In this document: positions 17,258-25,921 of the stretch, one piece after another | How the letters are laid out: every line of letters begins with the position of its first letter | Position numbering within the stretch: position 1 is the first letter of the stretch | From: Chitinophagaceae bacterium | GTDB lineage: Bacteria > Bacteroidota > Bacteroidia > Chitinophagales > Chitinophagaceae | Assembly: GCA_947451935.1 (NCBI GenBank) | Contig: CANGBH010000009.1 | Coordinates: forward strand, 1-62,076 | Reading direction: 5' to 3' | DNA length: 62,076 nt | Made by a program: the position numbers and the translations under genes | Notes under the pieces: generated by a model | The model's database searches: none | Told to the model about the DNA's origin: nothing | What the model saw: the letters and a program-made list of their open reading frames with translations, nothing else

Positions 17258-17625
17258 CTTCAATTTCTTACGGTAAGCAACATATAACCGAAGATGATTT
17301 GGCTGCAGTGGCAAAAGCATTGCAGTCTGACTATTTAACCCAAGGTCCAACCATTAAACTTTTTGAAGATGCCTCCTCTTCGTATGTTGGATTTAAAAAT
17401 GCAGTAGCTGTTTCTAATGGAACAGCGGAATTGCATTTATCTGCATTGGTCTTAGGAGTAGATAATCAATCCAATGTTATGCCAACACCTATTACCTTTG
17501 CTGCTGCCAATTGTATGGGGTACTGCGAAAGTAACAGTTGGGTTGAAGGCGTAGCTACTTTTTTATGGTATCCTGTTAATTATCTTGCAACTGCAGTAGA
17601 CTGGATTATTATTACAAATAACTGA
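17254..17625 (+). pseudogene. Internally deleted pseC copy
   Basis: 123 codons. The first ~95 closely follow the intact PseC at 19855 (YGKQHITEDDLAAVAKALQS, SDYLTQGPTIKLFEDA, AVSNGTA-LHLSAL). It then jumps across about 90 missing residues to a degraded version of the PLP-lysine segment: YPVNYLATAVDW-IIITNN replaces HPVKHIATGEGG-MITTNN. The Schiff-base lysine is thus Asn, and the whole C-terminal half is absent. The remaining open frame cannot encode an active aminotransferase. It sits directly after pseB with the native 4-base overlap and marks one side of a duplication around the WbpM-like gene. Confidence 0.88.
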
Positions 17626-17635
17626 GGACAATAAA

Positions 17636-19528
17636 ATGATAAAAACGTCAAGTGTACTACCCCGCTCTATTATTTTTCTTGTGGATATGATCTGTATTGT
17701 ATTTGCTCTATGGTGGGCAATTATGGTTAGGTTTAACTTTGACAATGATTTAATCAATTTGCATATTGCCTTCAGAACAATTACGTTGGTGTCTTTAATA
17801 TTTGGGTTGGTTTTTCTATCAATAAAAACCTATGCTGGAATTGTACGATATACTAGTTCTAAAGATGCATTTCGAATTGCAATAGCCGTGATAGCTTCAT
17901 GCTTGATTTTGGCTTTGATCGGGAAAATGGCTATTCCTACTGTATCAAATTTATATCTTCAGTTTTCTATTTTGATTCTTCTTAGCACATTCAGTTTCGT
18001 CTTTTTAATGACTTATCGAGTTGGGGTAAAGTATCTTTTTTCACATCTTCGAAATGTGAGAATGATAAAAAAGAATGTTATAATCTATGGTGCAGCTGAA
18101 GCGGGCATGGTTACTAAACGCGTCTTAGACAAAGATGGGAATAACTATGTAAATGTAGTTGCATTCATTGATGATAATGTCAAAAAGCATAACAGAGTAT
18201 TAGATGGAATTACTATATACCCTTTCAGCCAATTGCCTCTTTTAGTAAGTGAAAATGTTATTGATGAAATTGTCATTGCTAGTTTCTCAATACCGGCTTT
18301 TCGAAAAAATGAATTAGTTGATTTTTCGTTGAATAATAATGTTAAAGTATTAACCGTTCCTGTTTTCAAAAACTGGAATGAAGGATCTTTCTCATCTAAA
18401 CAATTGAGGACAATTAACATTGAGGAATTGTTAGAGCGAGAAGCAATCATTATTAATAACATCCAAATCAGGAATCAAATTAAGGGGAAAAGAATCTTAG
18501 TTACCGGTGCTGCTGGGTCAATAGGTAGTGAAATTGTTCGACAGCTCTTGTGTCACAATCCTGAATTGATAGTATTATGTGATTGTGCCGAAACTCCTTT
18601 ACACCATTTACTTCTGGAACTTGAAGAGGGCAAAACGAATACAAATTGTTTGCCTTTTCTCGCAAGCGTTACAAGTGAGCCTAGGATGAAGGAGTTATTT
18701 GAGGAGTACAAACCTCAAATTGTATACCATGCTGCCGCCTACAAACATGTTCCTATGATGGAGCTTTTTCCAACTGAAGCCGTGAAAAATAATTCAATAG
18801 GGACACGTGTTGTTGCTGATTTATCTGTTTCTTATAATGTGGAGCGATTTGTGATGGTTTCTACTGATAAGGCAGTTAACCCAACTAATGTAATGGGAGC
18901 TTCAAAACGATTAGCAGAGATATATGTTCAAGGCTTAGCAAAATCCGCTACTCATTCAACTCGCTTTATTACGACACGATTCGGAAATGTTTTGGGCTCT
19001 AATGGTTCTGTTATAAATCTATTTAAAGAACAAATTGAGCGAGGCGGTCCTGTTACGGTAACGCATCCAAACATTACACGTTATTTCATGACAATACCTG
19101 AAGCTTGCCAACTTGTTATGGAAGCTGGAGCTATGGGTAATGGAGGCGAAATTTTTGTGTTTGATATGGGGCAATCTGTTAGAATACTCGATTTGGCAAA
19201 GAAGATGATTAGGTTATATGGATTTATCCCAAATATTGACATTCAAATTCATTATACTGGATTAAGGCCTGGAGAGAAATTGTACGAAGAATTGTTGAAT
19301 GATGGTGAGAATACTTCACATACATATCATGAAAAAATATTAATCGCAAAAGTTCGTGATGTTTCTTTAGATAGCGTCATTTCAAGTTTTAATCAACTTG
19401 AGTTAATTCTTGCAGGGGATGATGAAATGCTACTTGTTTCTAAAATGAAAGAATTGGTGCCAGAGTTTTTGAGTAAAAATAGTGAGTACGAAAAACTTGA
19501 TCATGCAAAAGTGATTGCTATCAATTAA
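17636..19528 (+). CDS. Membrane-anchored nucleotide-sugar 4,6-dehydratase/epimerase, WbpM/CapD (FlaA1) family
   Basis: 630 residues. Four N-terminal transmembrane helices (IIFLVDMICIVFALWWAIM, ITLVSLIFGLVFLSI, IAVIASCLILALIG, FSILILLSTFSFVFLM) are followed by a CoA-binding-like Rossmann domain (KKNVIIYGAAEAGMV) and then the catalytic SDR domain: TGAAGSIGSEIV at ~288, HAAAYKHVPMMELFP, and STDKAVNPTNVMGASK with the SMK-type Met420 and Lys424 typical of the WbpM group. Such enzymes make UDP-4-keto-6-deoxy-GlcNAc (QuiNAc and FucNAc routes). It is flanked by decayed pseC and pseB copies and is not itself required for Pse. It may feed a second deoxyaminosugar. Confidence 0.92.
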   Translation: MIKTSSVLPRSIIFLVDMICIVFALWWAIMVRFNFDNDLINLHIAFRTITLVSLIFGLVFLSIKTYAGIVRYTSSKDAFRIAIAVIASCLILALIGKMAIPTVSNLYLQFSILILLSTFSFVFLMTYRVGVKYLFSHLRNVRMIKKNVIIYGAAEAGMVTKRVLDKDGNNYVNVVAFIDDNVKKHNRVLDGITIYPFSQLPLLVSENVIDEIVIASFSIPAFRKNELVDFSLNNNVKVLTVPVFKNWNEGSFSSKQLRTINIEELLEREAIIINNIQIRNQIKGKRILVTGAAGSIGSEIVRQLLCHNPELIVLCDCAETPLHHLLLELEEGKTNTNCLPFLASVTSEPRMKELFEEYKPQIVYHAAAYKHVPMMELFPTEAVKNNSIGTRVVADLSVSYNVERFVMVSTDKAVNPTNVMGASKRLAEIYVQGLAKSATHSTRFITTRFGNVLGSNGSVINLFKEQIERGGPVTVTHPNITRYFMTIPEACQLVMEAGAMGNGGEIFVFDMGQSVRILDLAKKMIRLYGFIPNIDIQIHYTGLRPGEKLYEELLNDGENTSHTYHEKILIAKVRDVSLDSVISSFNQLELILAGDDEMLLVSKMKELVPEFLSKNSEYEKLDHAKVIAIN

Positions 19529-19679
19529 ATGTATGGATGAATGTACTACAATATATAAAAATATCTCTACGAGATGGTTTTATATTCATTCTAAAATTTT
19601 AATGCATTTAATTCAGCGCTAATTATCAATAGGAATATAGATTTTGTTTTCAAAACAATGTTACTAACCAGATTAGCTA
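19529..19679. other. Spacer after the WbpM-like gene
   Basis: About 150 AT-rich bases with no gene, leading into the pseB remnant. Together with the remnant, the gap before the intact pseC is 326 bp, by far the largest break within this part of the locus. I saw no promoter or terminator I could defend. Confidence 0.4.
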
Positions 19680-19857
19680 GTTCTTTATTAAAACCATCAA
19701 ACGCCAATCATGCCACTAAAGGGTTTTGTTTCTGGTTTTAATGTTGTAAATTTTTTTGTAAGTTCTTTATACAATTCAGGTGAAAATAAAGAGTGGCTAT
19801 GTATGGCCGATATTCGATCGCCTATTCAAAACACGTTGATTCAACAGTTGAGTTATG
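19680..19857 (+). pseudogene. Decayed 3' end of a second pseB copy
   Basis: The stretch before the intact pseC aligns with the last ~170 bases of pseB (17080-17257). The clearest part is ttcaggtgaaaataaagagtgg (present at both 17171 and 19776), then gatattcgatcgc-tattcaa, cacgttgat-caaca and the stop/start junction ttatgacttcaatt. Upstream similarity fades (cactaaa, ttttatt-type matches near 19713). Point changes and indels have destroyed the frame. It shows that intact pseC once followed a full pseB. Confidence 0.75.
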
Positions 19858-21042
19858 ACTTCAATTCCTTACGGTAAGCAACACATAACGGAAGATGATC
19901 TTGCTGCAGTGGCAAAAGCATTGCAATCTGACTATTTAACCCAAGGTCCAACCATTAAACTTTTTGAAGATGCATTTGCTTCGTATGTTGGAGCAAAATA
20001 TGCCGTGGCTGTTTCCAATGGAACAGCAGCATTGCATTTGTCTGCATTGGCCATAGGGGTAGATAATCAAACCAATGTCATAACAACACCTATTACATTT
20101 GCGGCCTCTGCCAATTGTATACGGTACTGCGGTGGAAACGTTTGGTTCGCTGACATCGACCCTATTAACTACACGCTTGATCTTAAAAAAACGGAAGAGC
20201 TGATTTTATCAAAACCTCCTCATTTTTTTAAAGGAATCATCCCAGTTGACTTTGCAGGATATCCCGTAGACTTAGAAGCATTTCGAAAACTAGCAGATAA
20301 ACATGGGCTATGGCTTATAGAAGATTCGTGCCATGCTCCTGGTGGATTTTTTACTGATTCAACACAAAACGCTCAGCATTGTGGAAATGGAGCATATGCT
20401 GATTTAGCTATTTTTTCATTTCATCCCGTTAAGCATATTGCAACAGGAGAAGGTGGAATGATTACTACGAACAATCCTGATTTATATAAGAAGCTGTTAT
20501 TGCTTCGCTCTCATGGGATTACCCGTGAGGCAACGCAATTCACCAATAGTGCAGAATTTGCCGCAGGTTCATCATCTGATGCATATCCTGGTTGGTATAT
20601 GGAAATGCAAGAACTTGGATACAATTATCGGTTCACTGATTTTCAATCTGCCCTTGGCATAAGTCAACTCAAACGAGCAAATCAGGGTTTAGAGAAACGC
20701 AGAAAAATCGCTAAGACCTATGCCGATGCATTTAAGCTTGCTAGTTTTATAACTGGTCAGTCGGGTGTTGTTGAAGGCCACGCCTATCATCTTTATGTAA
20801 TCGAAACAGATAAGCGTTTAGCGTTATATGAATTTTTAAAAACCAAACAAATTTTTACACAGGTTCATTATATCCCATGTCATTTGATGCCCTATTATCG
20901 TGAATTGGGATGGAAAGAAGGTGCATTACCCATCGCAGAAAATTATTACAAACATTGTTTGAGTCTACCTATGTATCCAACGCTAACGGAAGCAGAGCAG
21001 CAGTATGTTATTGATACCATAAATAATTTCTTCAGTGTCTAA
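19855..21042 (+). CDS. pseC: UDP-4-amino-4,6-dideoxy-N-acetyl-beta-L-altrosamine transaminase, PseC
   Basis: 395 residues, a DegT/DnrJ/EryC1-type PLP aminotransferase. Features: YGKQHITEDDLAAV start typical of PseC, AVSNGTAALHLSALAIG (cofactor phosphate binding), TTPITFAASANCIRYCGG, ADIDP, IEDSCHAPGG, and the PLP lysine Lys193 in SFHPVKHIATGEGG. It aminates C4 of the PseB product (Pse step 2, glutamate as donor). It is full length for the family and intact, unlike the broken copy at 17254. Its 3' end overlaps the GTG start of pseF by 8 bases, so pseC-pseF-pseH are translationally coupled. Confidence 0.93.
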   Translation: MTSIPYGKQHITEDDLAAVAKALQSDYLTQGPTIKLFEDAFASYVGAKYAVAVSNGTAALHLSALAIGVDNQTNVITTPITFAASANCIRYCGGNVWFADIDPINYTLDLKKTEELILSKPPHFFKGIIPVDFAGYPVDLEAFRKLADKHGLWLIEDSCHAPGGFFTDSTQNAQHCGNGAYADLAIFSFHPVKHIATGEGGMITTNNPDLYKKLLLLRSHGITREATQFTNSAEFAAGSSSDAYPGWYMEMQELGYNYRFTDFQSALGISQLKRANQGLEKRRKIAKTYADAFKLASFITGQSGVVEGHAYHLYVIETDKRLALYEFLKTKQIFTQVHYIPCHLMPYYRELGWKEGALPIAENYYKHCLSLPMYPTLTEAEQQYVIDTINNFFSV

Positions 21043-21721
21043 TATTTGTATCATACCAGCTCGTGGTGGCAGCAAGCGTATTGAGCGGAAAAACATCAAA
21101 GATTTTTTTGGCCAGCCCATCATTAGCTATTCAATTTCAGCAGCGATTCAATCCGGCTTGTTTGATGAAGTTATGGTATCTACTGATGATGCTGAAATTG
21201 CTTCAGTGGCTTCGTCCTGTGGAGCATCAGTTCCTTTTTTACGAAGTGCAAAAAACTCAGATGATTTTGCTACAACAGCTAATGTAGTTGAAGAAGTACT
21301 CGCCCAATATCAAGAAGTTCAACAAAAGAAGTTTGATTACGTATGCTGCATCTACCCAACTGCGCCGCTAATAAATATAAATCATCTGAAACAAGGCTAT
21401 GATCTCATCATTAATAATAATTACCCAACCGTTTTCCCAGCAGTTGAATTTAGTTACCCTGTTTGGCGGGGACTTAAACTAAATGGAGAGGGAATTTCAA
21501 ATTTCGCATGGCCAGAACATAAAAATGCTAGATCGCAAGACCTTCAACCGATTTACCATGATGCAGGACAGTGGTACTGGATTAATCTGAGTGAAGGTTG
21601 TGTATTGTCATTGGAAGGTGCAGGGGTTGTAAAACTATCAGAAATGGAATGCCAAGATATAGACAACCTATCTGATTGGAAGTTGGCAGAGATGAAGTAT
21701 AAATTATTGAATAACGCCTAA
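21035..21721 (+). CDS. pseF: Pseudaminic acid cytidylyltransferase, PseF
   Basis: 228 residues from a GTG start inside the end of pseC. The CMP-sialic-acid synthetase fold is marked by the P-loop-like IPARGGSKRIERKNIKDFFG, QPIISYSISAAIQSGLFDEV, MVSTDDAEIA, and CCIYPTAPLI. The shorter RIERKNIKDF form and the pseI/pseC context favour PseF over NeuA or LegF. It activates pseudaminic acid with CTP to give CMP-Pse, the last step before transfer. The upstream gene is pseC and the next gene starts one base after its stop. Confidence 0.92.
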   Translation: MSNICIIPARGGSKRIERKNIKDFFGQPIISYSISAAIQSGLFDEVMVSTDDAEIASVASSCGASVPFLRSAKNSDDFATTANVVEEVLAQYQEVQQKKFDYVCCIYPTAPLININHLKQGYDLIINNNYPTVFPAVEFSYPVWRGLKLNGEGISNFAWPEHKNARSQDLQPIYHDAGQWYWINLSEGCVLSLEGAGVVKLSEMECQDIDNLSDWKLAEMKYKLLNNA

Positions 21722-22312
21722 ATGACTGATTTTTCATTTCCCACCAATTTGCAGTATAAGGCATTAACCAAACAGGTTTTTACTAGTGGAGATTATTCTA
21801 TTGTTCCTATTCGAATGATGGATAGGATGCAAATCATGAAATGGCGCAATGAGCAACTTTATCATTTGAGGCAAAAGAGTCCATTAACTGCAGCCCAACA
21901 AGATGACTATTATAAGCATGTTCTTTTACCGCAATTTGATGAACAAAATCCACCACAACTATTATTCTCTTACCTAGAAAAGGATTCATGTATAGGGTAT
22001 GGTGGATTGGTGCATATAGATTGGAATTTAAAAGAAGCGGAGATTTCATTCATCATGGATACTTCACTAGAAGAACAATATTTCAATTTTCATTGGAGCA
22101 AATATCTCAGCCTACTAGAGAAAGCGGCATTTGCTGATTTACAGTTTCATAGAATATTCACCTATGCATTTGACTTGAGGCCGAAGTTGTATGAAGTGAT
22201 GGAATCTAATGACTATATTAGAAAAGAAGAGGGTTCACATGTGGCTAAATCTACTGACAAGTATTCGAAAGTCATCATTCACGAAAAACTAATGTCACAA
22301 TATCATGCTTAG
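21722..22312 (+). CDS. pseH: GNAT-family N-acetyltransferase, PseH-like
   Basis: 196 residues. The protein opens with VPIRMMDRMQIMKWRNEQLY, a pattern shared by PseH-type GNAT enzymes (R-x-x-D-x-x-x-x-x-x-W-R-N). It continues with DSCIGYGGLVHIDW (beta4 and CoA site region) and EAEISFIMDT, and ends with a FHRIFTYAFDLRPKLYEVME segment. In Pse synthesis PseH acetylates the C4 amine made by PseC (step 3). It is alone, without the PseG hydrolase domain sometimes fused or adjacent. The symbol rests on position plus motif. Its 3' end overlaps the next start by 8 bases. Confidence 0.8.
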   Translation: MTDFSFPTNLQYKALTKQVFTSGDYSIVPIRMMDRMQIMKWRNEQLYHLRQKSPLTAAQQDDYYKHVLLPQFDEQNPPQLLFSYLEKDSCIGYGGLVHIDWNLKEAEISFIMDTSLEEQYFNFHWSKYLSLLEKAAFADLQFHRIFTYAFDLRPKLYEVMESNDYIRKEEGSHVAKSTDKYSKVIIHEKLMSQYHA

Positions 22313-23186
22313 TGTTTTAGTGCTTGGTGGTACAAAGTATGTTGGATTGGAGTTGATTGAATTGTTGAGGAATCATAAAATTCCCTTTCATGTTGCTTCT
22401 AGGAGAGAAATTGATGTTGTGCATTTTACAAAATTAGATCGGAAAAATCCAGAGGAAATGAATGCGTTGTTTTCATCTCATTCATTTGATGTTGTAGTTG
22501 ACTTTATAGGATACTCTGCAGTTGATGCTGCAGTGTTGCATAATGCAATTTCATTGCAAGCTAAAAAGCCCAAATTAATTCTGGTGTCAACAATCTACAC
22601 TTATGCTTTGCCTTTGGAGTTGACATCGGACTCTTTCTTTAATGAAGAATCATTCAATGCCTTAGCTATTCCAATCTTAATGATTGATCGCCCTGAAATC
22701 AGTTACGGAGAAGGGAAGCGAAATATGGAAGCCTATTTCGCACAACATTATGATTTGGACAAACAAGTGGTTTTAAGGTTTCCGATCATATTAGGGGCTA
22801 ATGATTATACGCGTAGAACACATTTTTACATCGATAAGTTGGCAGAGGCTATTCGCATAAATCCTAAATCACTTGATGCATCTGTTAATTATATTATTGC
22901 GAAAGAAGCTGCACAGGCGATTCTGAATTTTATCATTACTGAATATTATGGAACCTATAATGTCAGTTTCTCTCAAATTAGTGAGAGGAATTTAATGAGA
23001 TTGTATTGTGATTTTTATCAAAAAGACTTAGATGCGTTAATAGATACTGATGCGGAAGAAATAAAAACTCCTTTCACTTCAAATTTCAATTTTATAGTTG
23101 ATTCATCTAAATACAGTAATATATTTCCAATTGAGATTGAGTTTAAAGATGCTTTGTGTAGAGAACTTTTAAAGGTTTCCGTTTGA
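22305..23186 (+). CDS. NAD-dependent epimerase/dehydratase (extended SDR) in the Pse operon
   Basis: 293 residues. The Rossmann start is VLVLGGTKYVGLELIELL (residues 4-21). The GTKYVG form of the glycine motif and a two-residue DRKNPEEMN element recall the RNA-binding/isoflavone-reductase-like atypical SDRs. A Tyr-Lys pair may lie in SYGEGKRNME, with STIYTYA holding the Ser. VVLRFPIILGANDYTRRTHF is a substrate-side segment. The product is a sugar- or nucleotide-sugar-modifying oxidoreductase of unknown substrate. It is coupled by overlap to pseH upstream and to the phosphoesterase downstream (4 bases), which argues for a shared pathway step. Confidence 0.75.
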   Translation: MLSVLVLGGTKYVGLELIELLRNHKIPFHVASRREIDVVHFTKLDRKNPEEMNALFSSHSFDVVVDFIGYSAVDAAVLHNAISLQAKKPKLILVSTIYTYALPLELTSDSFFNEESFNALAIPILMIDRPEISYGEGKRNMEAYFAQHYDLDKQVVLRFPIILGANDYTRRTHFYIDKLAEAIRINPKSLDASVNYIIAKEAAQAILNFIITEYYGTYNVSFSQISERNLMRLYCDFYQKDLDALIDTDAEEIKTPFTSNFNFIVDSSKYSNIFPIEIEFKDALCRELLKVSV

Positions 23187-23878
23187 AAATAGCTGTATTG
23201 TCTGATATTCATGGCAATAAATATGCATTAAAAGAAGTGTTGGATGAAGTCTCCCATCACCAAATAGAAAAGGTATTTGTTTTGGGCGATTGTGTTGGTT
23301 ATTATTATTATCCTAATGAAGTGCTGGAGATGTTGTCCCCTTGGGAGCCGGAAATGATTCAAGGTAACCATGAGAAATTGCTTATGCAGTTGAAGAATAA
23401 AGAAATTGATTCGAATGTATTGAAGTCAAAATATGGAAGTGGGCATATTAAGGCCCTCGAAAAACTATCCGAAAAACAATTGGAGTATTTGTTGTCAAAG
23501 CCATTTTCTACTTCTGTAAAAATAGATGATATTTCATTTCAGCTAAACCATGGTAGTCCATGGGATTATAATACTTACTTATATCCAGATACAGATAAAG
23601 CTATTTTAGAAAAGTGCAATTCAAGTGATCACGATTTTGTTTTAGTTGGCCATTCTCATTATGCTTTTAGCTACACGTGTAATAATAGTATTTTGATTAA
23701 TGTAGGGTCGGTAGGACAGTCTAGGTCAAAAGGGGGCATCGCTGATTGGGTAATAATAGAAACGAGTACTAAGCAAGTTGAATTTAAGAAGACAGCTTAT
23801 TCTACAGAATGCTTAATGAGGGATGTTGAGAAATTCGATCCTGAAAATTCATATAATCTGAGTATCTTAAGTAGATAA
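23183..23878 (+). CDS. Calcineurin-like metallophosphoesterase (YfcE/MJ0936 type) in the Pse operon
   Basis: 231 residues from a TTG start overlapping the previous stop. All metal motifs are present: SDIHGN (Asp8, His10), GDCVGY (Asp36), GNHE (Asn62, His63), NHGSP and GHSH (His157, His159), then NVGSVGQSR. This family hydrolyses phosphodiesters or phosphomonoesters with two metals; LpxH, which cleaves UDP-diacylglucosamine, shows that UDP-sugars can be substrates. Here the classical PseG UDP-sugar hydrolase is missing. The enzyme could act at that step or remove a phosphate from a modified sugar, which is inference from context. It ends one base into the ATP-grasp gene. Confidence 0.87.
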   Translation: MKIAVLSDIHGNKYALKEVLDEVSHHQIEKVFVLGDCVGYYYYPNEVLEMLSPWEPEMIQGNHEKLLMQLKNKEIDSNVLKSKYGSGHIKALEKLSEKQLEYLLSKPFSTSVKIDDISFQLNHGSPWDYNTYLYPDTDKAILEKCNSSDHDFVLVGHSHYAFSYTCNNSILINVGSVGQSRSKGGIADWVIIETSTKQVEFKKTAYSTECLMRDVEKFDPENSYNLSILSR

Positions 23879-24816
23879 TGAGGAAGATTAATATTCTTAT
23901 TGCAGGTTGTGGAGGTGATATTGGACAAAGTATTGCTAAAGTGCTTAAGTCGAATAGCCATATTTCACGATTAATCGGCACTGATTTAAATAACGATCAT
24001 GCAGGTGTTTTTTTATTTGATGAATGTTTTACACTTCCTAGATGCACTGATACGAATTATCTTGATCGACTAAAAGATTTAGTGTTAGCCAATGATATAG
24101 ATGTTATCATTCCGGTATCCGAATCTGAAATTCGTTTTTTCTTTGAAAATAAGTGTAGGAATTCACTTTCAGCCAAAGTCCTGTTAGTTAACGATGAAGC
24201 TCTTAGTGTTGGATTGGATAAACTAGAAACTGCACTCTTTTTGGAAAAAAATAACTTGAATTATCCTGTTACATATTTATATGAGGGGAATCAACATCTT
24301 GCATATCCATTTATAGCTAAAAGTAGGACAGGCTCAGGAAGCAAAAATGTATTTCTTGTAGAGGATGAAACAGACTTAAACTATCTAAAAGATAAGAAGC
24401 AGGGATTTATTATCCAGGAGTATCTTCCAAATGAATCAGAAGAATATACCTGTGGCTTATTCAGGTCTAGTAATGGGGACGTTAGGCACATTACGTTTAG
24501 GCGTACACTCATGGGAGGTTTTTCTGGTTATGGTGAAGTGGTTATTCATGCCGAGATCGATAAGCTGCTTGTTTCTATAGCTAATCATCTAGGTCTCATC
24601 GGTTCCATTAATGTACAATTGAGGTTTAATGCCAAGGGCCCGTGTGTATTTGAAATAAACCCAAGGTTTTCAAGTACAGTTCGATTTAGGGATTTGATGG
24701 GATTTCATGATGTAATTTGGTCGCTCGAGGATTTGTTGGAAGAGGAAATTTCATCCTATTCTATAGTTGCCGCAGGCAAAAAGTTTTATAAAGGGTTTTC
24801 AGAATACATAGATTAA
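23878..24816 (+). CDS. ATP-grasp ligase (CarB/PylC-like) in the Pse operon
   Basis: 312 residues. The N-terminal pre-ATP-grasp domain is Rossmann-like (INILIAGCGGDIGQSIAKVL, then IDVIIPVSESEIRFF). The ATP-grasp fold follows: FIAKSRTGSGSKNVFLVED (ATP lysine and glycine loop), IIQEYLPNESEEYTCGLF, and the metal site GSINVQLRFN with EINPRFS. Relatives form amide or peptide bonds by way of acyl phosphates, which suggests the enzyme joins an amino acid or acyl group to an amino sugar, or makes an acyl donor. Its start overlaps the phosphoesterase stop (TAATG) and pseI begins six bases after its end, so it is part of the Pse transcription unit. Confidence 0.85.
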   Translation: MRKINILIAGCGGDIGQSIAKVLKSNSHISRLIGTDLNNDHAGVFLFDECFTLPRCTDTNYLDRLKDLVLANDIDVIIPVSESEIRFFFENKCRNSLSAKVLLVNDEALSVGLDKLETALFLEKNNLNYPVTYLYEGNQHLAYPFIAKSRTGSGSKNVFLVEDETDLNYLKDKKQGFIIQEYLPNESEEYTCGLFRSSNGDVRHITFRRTLMGGFSGYGEVVIHAEIDKLLVSIANHLGLIGSINVQLRFNAKGPCVFEINPRFSSTVRFRDLMGFHDVIWSLEDLLEEEISSYSIVAAGKKFYKGFSEYID

Positions 24817-24821
24817 AGAGT

Positions 24822-25859
24822 ATGTTGAAGGAATTAAGTGTACTAGAGTTTTCAAAAGTATTTATCATCGCAGAATTATCCGCAAACCACAACGGTAGTT
24901 TGGAAACAGCTAAGGAAACTATTCGTGCAGCAAAGCGCGCTGGAGCAGACTGCATTAAATTGCAAACGTATACAGCAGACACAATTACCATCGATTCAAG
25001 CAAGGATGATTTCTTGATAAAAGGAACTATATGGGATGGTCAGAATCTATATAATCTTTACCAACAAGCCTACACGCCATGGGAATGGCATAAAGAATTG
25101 TTTGATGTAGCAAAAGAAGAAGGGCTTGTTTGTTTTTCATCTCCATTTGATAAAACAGCGGTTGATTTTTTAGAAACCCTAGATACGCCTGCTTATAAAA
25201 TTGCCTCATTTGAAATAACCGATATCCCCTTGATTGAATATGTTGCTTCTAAAGGGAAACCAGTTATCATATCTACAGGAATTGCAGAAATTGCCGATAT
25301 CGAATTGGCCGTCGAGGCATGTAAAAGAATGGGTAATACTAAGATTGCATTACTAAAGTGTACTTCTAGTTATCCAGCTCCCATTGAGGAAGCGAATATG
25401 AGTATGATAAAAGATCTTGCCAATCGGTTTGGAGTGGTTGCTGGATTATCTGATCATACCATGGGTGCCACTGTTCCAATAGTGGCAACTGTACTAGGAG
25501 CAAAAATCATCGAAAAGCATTTCATACTTGACCGTTCTGTTGGTGGGCCTGATGCATCTTTCTCCATGAATGAGGTAGAATTTTCTGAGATGGTCAAGTC
25601 TATTCGTGAAGCAGAGTCTGCTATTGGTGTAGTCGATTATGCACTTACAGACAAGCAACTAAAAGGTAAAGAATTTTCAAGATCACTATATGTTGTAGAA
25701 GACATGAAGGAAGGTGACATAATCAATGAGCAAAACGTCAAATCTATACGACCTGGATATGGATTACACCCCAAATTTTATAGTCAAGTCTTAGGTAAGC
25801 AAATTAAAGCAGATCTTGAAAAGGGTACACGATTAAGTTTTGATGACATTCTTCTTTAG
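24822..25859 (+). CDS. pseI: Pseudaminic acid synthase, PseI (NeuB family)
   Basis: 345 residues. The NeuB barrel shows IIAELSANHNGSLETA, CIKLQTYTADTIT, YKIASFEITDIPLI, ISTGIAEIADIE, LLKCTSSYPAP, GLSDHTMGA and EKHFILDRSVGGPDASFS. A C-terminal SAF/antifreeze-like domain (SLYVVEDMKEGDII, RPGYGLHPKFY) covers ~285-345. The TYTADTIT and GTIWDGQNLYNLY elements are typical of PseI rather than sialic acid NeuB. It condenses the 6-deoxy-AltdiNAc sugar with PEP to give pseudaminic acid. It is the last recognisable Pse gene; 62 bp separate it from the acyltransferase gene that follows. Confidence 0.94.
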   Translation: MLKELSVLEFSKVFIIAELSANHNGSLETAKETIRAAKRAGADCIKLQTYTADTITIDSSKDDFLIKGTIWDGQNLYNLYQQAYTPWEWHKELFDVAKEEGLVCFSSPFDKTAVDFLETLDTPAYKIASFEITDIPLIEYVASKGKPVIISTGIAEIADIELAVEACKRMGNTKIALLKCTSSYPAPIEEANMSMIKDLANRFGVVAGLSDHTMGATVPIVATVLGAKIIEKHFILDRSVGGPDASFSMNEVEFSEMVKSIREAESAIGVVDYALTDKQLKGKEFSRSLYVVEDMKEGDIINEQNVKSIRPGYGLHPKFYSQVLGKQIKADLEKGTRLSFDDILL

Positions 25860-25921
25860 CGGTAATCAATCATGACTCCTTGCGTTGAGCCAATATTTGT
25901 AAAGCTGATTAGTCTCACTCA

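Noticed and set aside
17254-17625. A functional short PseC
   Set aside because: The PLP lysine is replaced by Asn and about 90 internal residues plus the C-terminal half are missing.
16232-25859. Legionaminic acid or sialic acid pathway
   Set aside because: The soluble inverting dehydratase, PseC-type aminotransferase and PseI motifs fit pseudaminic acid; there is no LegB/LegC or NeuC-like gene.
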